NCBI RefSeq assembly: GCF_012927045.1
Contig: NZ_JABBFW010000001.1
Span: 496,001-560,000, forward strand
Length of the DNA stretch: 64,000 nucleotides
From: Azohydromonas caseinilytica
Lineage (GTDB): Bacteria > Pseudomonadota > Gammaproteobacteria > Burkholderiales > Burkholderiaceae_C
Direction: 5' to 3'
The notes below the pieces were generated by a model that was not told the origin of the DNA, searched no databases, and saw only the letters and a list, made by a program, of their open reading frames with translations. The translations under genes and the position numbers were made by a program. Shown piece after piece: positions 63,009-64,000 of the stretch. Every line of letters starts with the position of its first letter. The stretch's first letter is position 1.

Positions 63009-64000
<992 letters not shown>

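Overview
The window is chromosomal DNA from a GC-rich betaproteobacterium, most likely Burkholderiales and probably Comamonadaceae. The evidence is uniformly high-GC codon use, neighbours such as ilvE followed by a zf-CHCC gene, an ArgP/LysE divergent pair, a PEP-CTERM substrate plus a PEP-CTERM-associated CPBP protease, and short palindromic repeats of the type common in this family. No genus can be named from the sequence alone.

Left chromosomal arm (1-27704). This part is housekeeping and metabolic. It holds divergent glpD/glpK for glycerol use, a CPBP protease, a nucleoside deoxyribosyltransferase-like gene, an ICMT-like methyltransferase, cutA and a coupled active/inactive M16 peptidase pair. 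Next come a GST, a LysR regulator, a PEP-CTERM exported protein, an aromatic/aspartate aminotransferase, glutathione peroxidase, an EamA transporter, an lplT-like transporter and alr. The arm continues with a thioesterase, arfB, a frameshifted TPR gene, an SGNH lipoprotein, radA, ilvE, purU, a YheT hydrolase and a diheme cytochrome c. It ends with tRNA-Arg(CCG).

Integrated island (27655-46222, about 18.5 kb). The last 50 bp of tRNA-Arg(CCG) are repeated exactly at 46173-46222, giving attL and attR. Read from attR inwards, the element carries a tyrosine integrase, an AlpA/Xis-like small HTH protein, an unrecognised all-helical protein built from four to five internal repeats of about 50 residues, a Toprim primase-like protein and a DUF927 ATPase. 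These are followed by a dense array of GTGTTCC heptamers, an intact IS21-family insertion with a 7-bp target duplication, and a type I restriction-modification operon. That operon is hsdM-hsdS-DUF262/DUF1524-hsdR, with a GmrSD/SspE-like nuclease gene translationally interlocked between hsdS and hsdR. At the attL end is a two-gene cassette of unknown function: a 63-residue basic protein overlapping a 178-residue protein with one membrane segment. No phage structural or conjugation genes are visible. It looks like a satellite-type or self-replicating integrative element that carries defence cargo.

Right chromosomal arm (46223-64000). This holds an RlpA-like lipoprotein, a small exported protein, a UPF0149/YecA protein and a YegD-like Hsp70. 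An argP gene diverges from a lysE-dadA pair. Then come a universal stress protein, a metallophosphoesterase, a second YecA paralogue with a SEC-C zinc motif, GTP-type pckG, a MOSC-like protein, an AbrB-family membrane protein, rlmJ, a PhoX-like phosphatase, the PEP-CTERM-associated CPBP protease and tgt (cut by the window end).

The strongest leads are the organisation of the island: the phased GTGTTCC array beside a replication-type gene pair, the internal-repeat protein, the nuclease inside the RM operon, and the two-gene membrane cassette.
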